DNA of 64,000 nt, from positions 248,001 to 312,000 of the forward strand of contig NZ_JAFCLN010000001.1 of the NCBI RefSeq assembly GCF_018129385.1, written 5' to 3'. Shown one piece after another: positions 62,943 through 64,000 of the stretch. The notes beneath the pieces were generated by a model, which was given only the letters and a program-made list of their open reading frames with translations, made no database searches and was not told where the DNA came from. The first letter of the stretch is position 1. The number at the start of each line of letters is the position of its first letter. A program made the translations under genes and the position numbers. Source of the stretch: Bradyrhizobium lablabi (GTDB lineage: Bacteria > Pseudomonadota > Alphaproteobacteria > Rhizobiales > Xanthobacteraceae).

Positions 62943-63760
62943 GCCGCGCTCTCCGTGCGCACCGGGGCGTCATCGGGATCGACCAGCACTTCGTCCTCTT
63001 CGCCGAGATAGGCGCGCTTGACGTGGGGATCGGCCAGCACGGAGGCCGGGTCGCCCTCGGCGATCTTGCGGCCGAAATCCAGCACCGTGACGCGATGGGA
63101 GATGTCCATCACCACGCCCATGTCGTGCTCGATCATCACGACCGTCATGCCGAACTCTTCGTTGAGGTCGACGATGTAGCGCGCCATGTCCTCCTTCTCT
63201 TCGAAGTTCATGCCGGCCATCGGCTCGTCGAGCAGGATCAACTGCGGCTCCAGCGCCATCGCGCGCGCCAGCTCAACGCGCTTGCGCAAGCCGTAGGGCA
63301 GGGTGCCGGCGGTCGCCTTGCGCACCGACTGCAGGTCGAGGAAATCGATGATCTCCTCCACCTTGCGGCGGTGCTCGAGCTCTTCGCGCCGTGCGCCGGT
63401 GAGCCAGTACAGCGATCCCGTGATGAAATTATTCTTCAGCAGGTGGTGCCGCCCGACCATGATGTTGTCGAGCACGCTCATATGGTGGAACAGCGCCAGA
63501 TTCTGGAAGGTGCGGCCGATGCCGAGCGAGGCGCGGGCGTTCGGACTGAGGCCGGTGATGTCCTTGCCGCGATAAAAGAGCTGGCCTTCGGTCGGCTTGT
63601 AACGGCCGGAAATGCAGTTGACGATCGAGGTCTTGCCGGCGCCGTTCGGCCCGATGATCGAGAACAGCTCGCCCTCTTTCACGGCAAAGCTGACTTCGGT
63701 CAGCGCGCGGACGCCACCAAAGCGCAGCGACACCCCGCGCACTTCCAACGTATGAGCCAC
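62939..63760 (-). CDS. livG: HAAT-type ABC transporter ATP-binding protein LivG
   Basis: The 273-residue ATPase has Walker A GPNGAGKTS (about 37-45), the LivG-type signature TLPYGLRKRVELARAM, Walker B LILLDEPMAGMNFEE and a C-terminal VLADPHVKRAYLGEED. It starts with GTG 63760, preceded by GGAGG with 6-nt spacing. It is the first visible gene of the leftward transporter operon. Confidence 0.93.
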   Translation of the reverse strand: MAHTLEVRGVSLRFGGVRALTEVSFAVKEGELFSIIGPNGAGKTSIVNCISGRYKPTEGQLFYRGKDITGLSPNARASLGIGRTFQNLALFHHMSVLDNIMVGRHHLLKNNFITGSLYWLTGARREELEHRRKVEEIIDFLDLQSVRKATAGTLPYGLRKRVELARAMALEPQLILLDEPMAGMNFEEKEDMARYIVDLNEEFGMTVVMIEHDMGVVMDISHRVTVLDFGRKIAEGDPASVLADPHVKRAYLGEEDEVLVDPDDAPVRTESAA

Positions 63761-64000
63761 TCGTTTCCTCCAGATACGGCGCTTTGCCAGCGCTCTTTAT
63801 CCTTGGTTTCCGTCACTTGGACGACCTTACATCGGCCGTCCGTTCGGGGCTATCGGCAGCCATCGGATCCGTCCGAAAGCTGTGCGGTAACGCCGCACCC
63901 GCGTCTCGCACGATCCACAGCGCGTTCCGCCAAGTGGCCCTCCTTAAGGCAATGCGTTAGGTTGAACTGTCTTTTGCGTGACAATTCGTCGGCAAATTTT
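63761..64000. other. Upstream region of the liv operon
   Basis: These 240 nt to the end of the window hold no gene. The promoter of the liv operon should be here; no convincing hexamers or operator were recognised. Confidence 0.4.

Noticed and set aside
61080..63011. A 643-codon plus-strand frame opposite the acyl-CoA synthetase
   Set aside because: Shadow of the minus-strand synthetase, with no recognisable features.

Overview
The window reads as chromosomal DNA of a Bradyrhizobium-like alphaproteobacterium (Rhizobiales). This rests on high GC with long GC-rich antisense shadow frames, many dispersed palindromic repeats of the kind I remember from Bradyrhizobium and Rhodopseudomonas, and gene content: HAAT-type ABC transporters, tripartite tricarboxylate transporters, FCD-type GntR regulators and a minimal rhizobial type II secretion system. 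This is recognition from memory; no search was run. I see no rRNA, tRNA, CRISPR array or insertion sequence.

Layout. 65-2420: an accessory patch with a membrane-anchored protein carrying YadA-head-like repeats and two small exported proteins. 2605-10467: a hydroxyacid/amino-acid region with a fused FAD/Fe-S D-2-hydroxyacid dehydrogenase and a GlcG-like protein, a GntR regulator, two tandem serine-glyoxylate-type aminotransferases and a crotonase-fold protein. 10909-14796: a giant VCBS/RTX surface or secreted protein with its own terminator. 14983-20836: a tripartite tricarboxylate transporter (TctC...TctB-TctA) whose parts flank a three-gene methylthioadenosine recycling set (class II aldolase, MtnP, MtnA). 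20837-21621: repeat-rich non-coding DNA. 21622-22815: a CaiB/BaiF CoA-transferase. 23441-25137: an exported beta-helix protein and a Sel1-repeat protein.

25151-40815: a type II secretion locus. gspO and gspD run leftward and gspE-F-G-H-I-J-K-L-M rightward as a tightly overlapping operon. A large autotransporter and a truncated HigA-like antitoxin gene follow on the opposite strand, and then a detached GspC/GspN-like gene.

40902-55128: a surface-polysaccharide locus with a flippase, methyltransferases, a cupin, a DegT-family sugar aminotransferase, two glycosyltransferases, an RfbB-type dehydratase, two tandem polymerase-like membrane proteins and a NodU/CmcH-type carbamoyltransferase. The carbamoyltransferase is preceded by a possible leader-peptide/terminator attenuator.

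55238-63760: a leftward operon, livG - acyl-CoA synthetase - livH - livM - substrate-binding protein - livF - PaaK-like ligase. It contains two CoA ligases, which suggests uptake and CoA activation of a carboxylic (perhaps aromatic) acid rather than simple amino-acid import. Two large palindromic repeats sit inside this operon.

The strongest leads are the putative attenuator before the carbamoyltransferase (53325-53443), the methylthioadenosine/aldolase set flanked by transporter genes, the pair of polymerase-like paralogues, the inverted-architecture YadA-head protein, and the crotonase-fold protein that seems to lack both catalytic glutamates.
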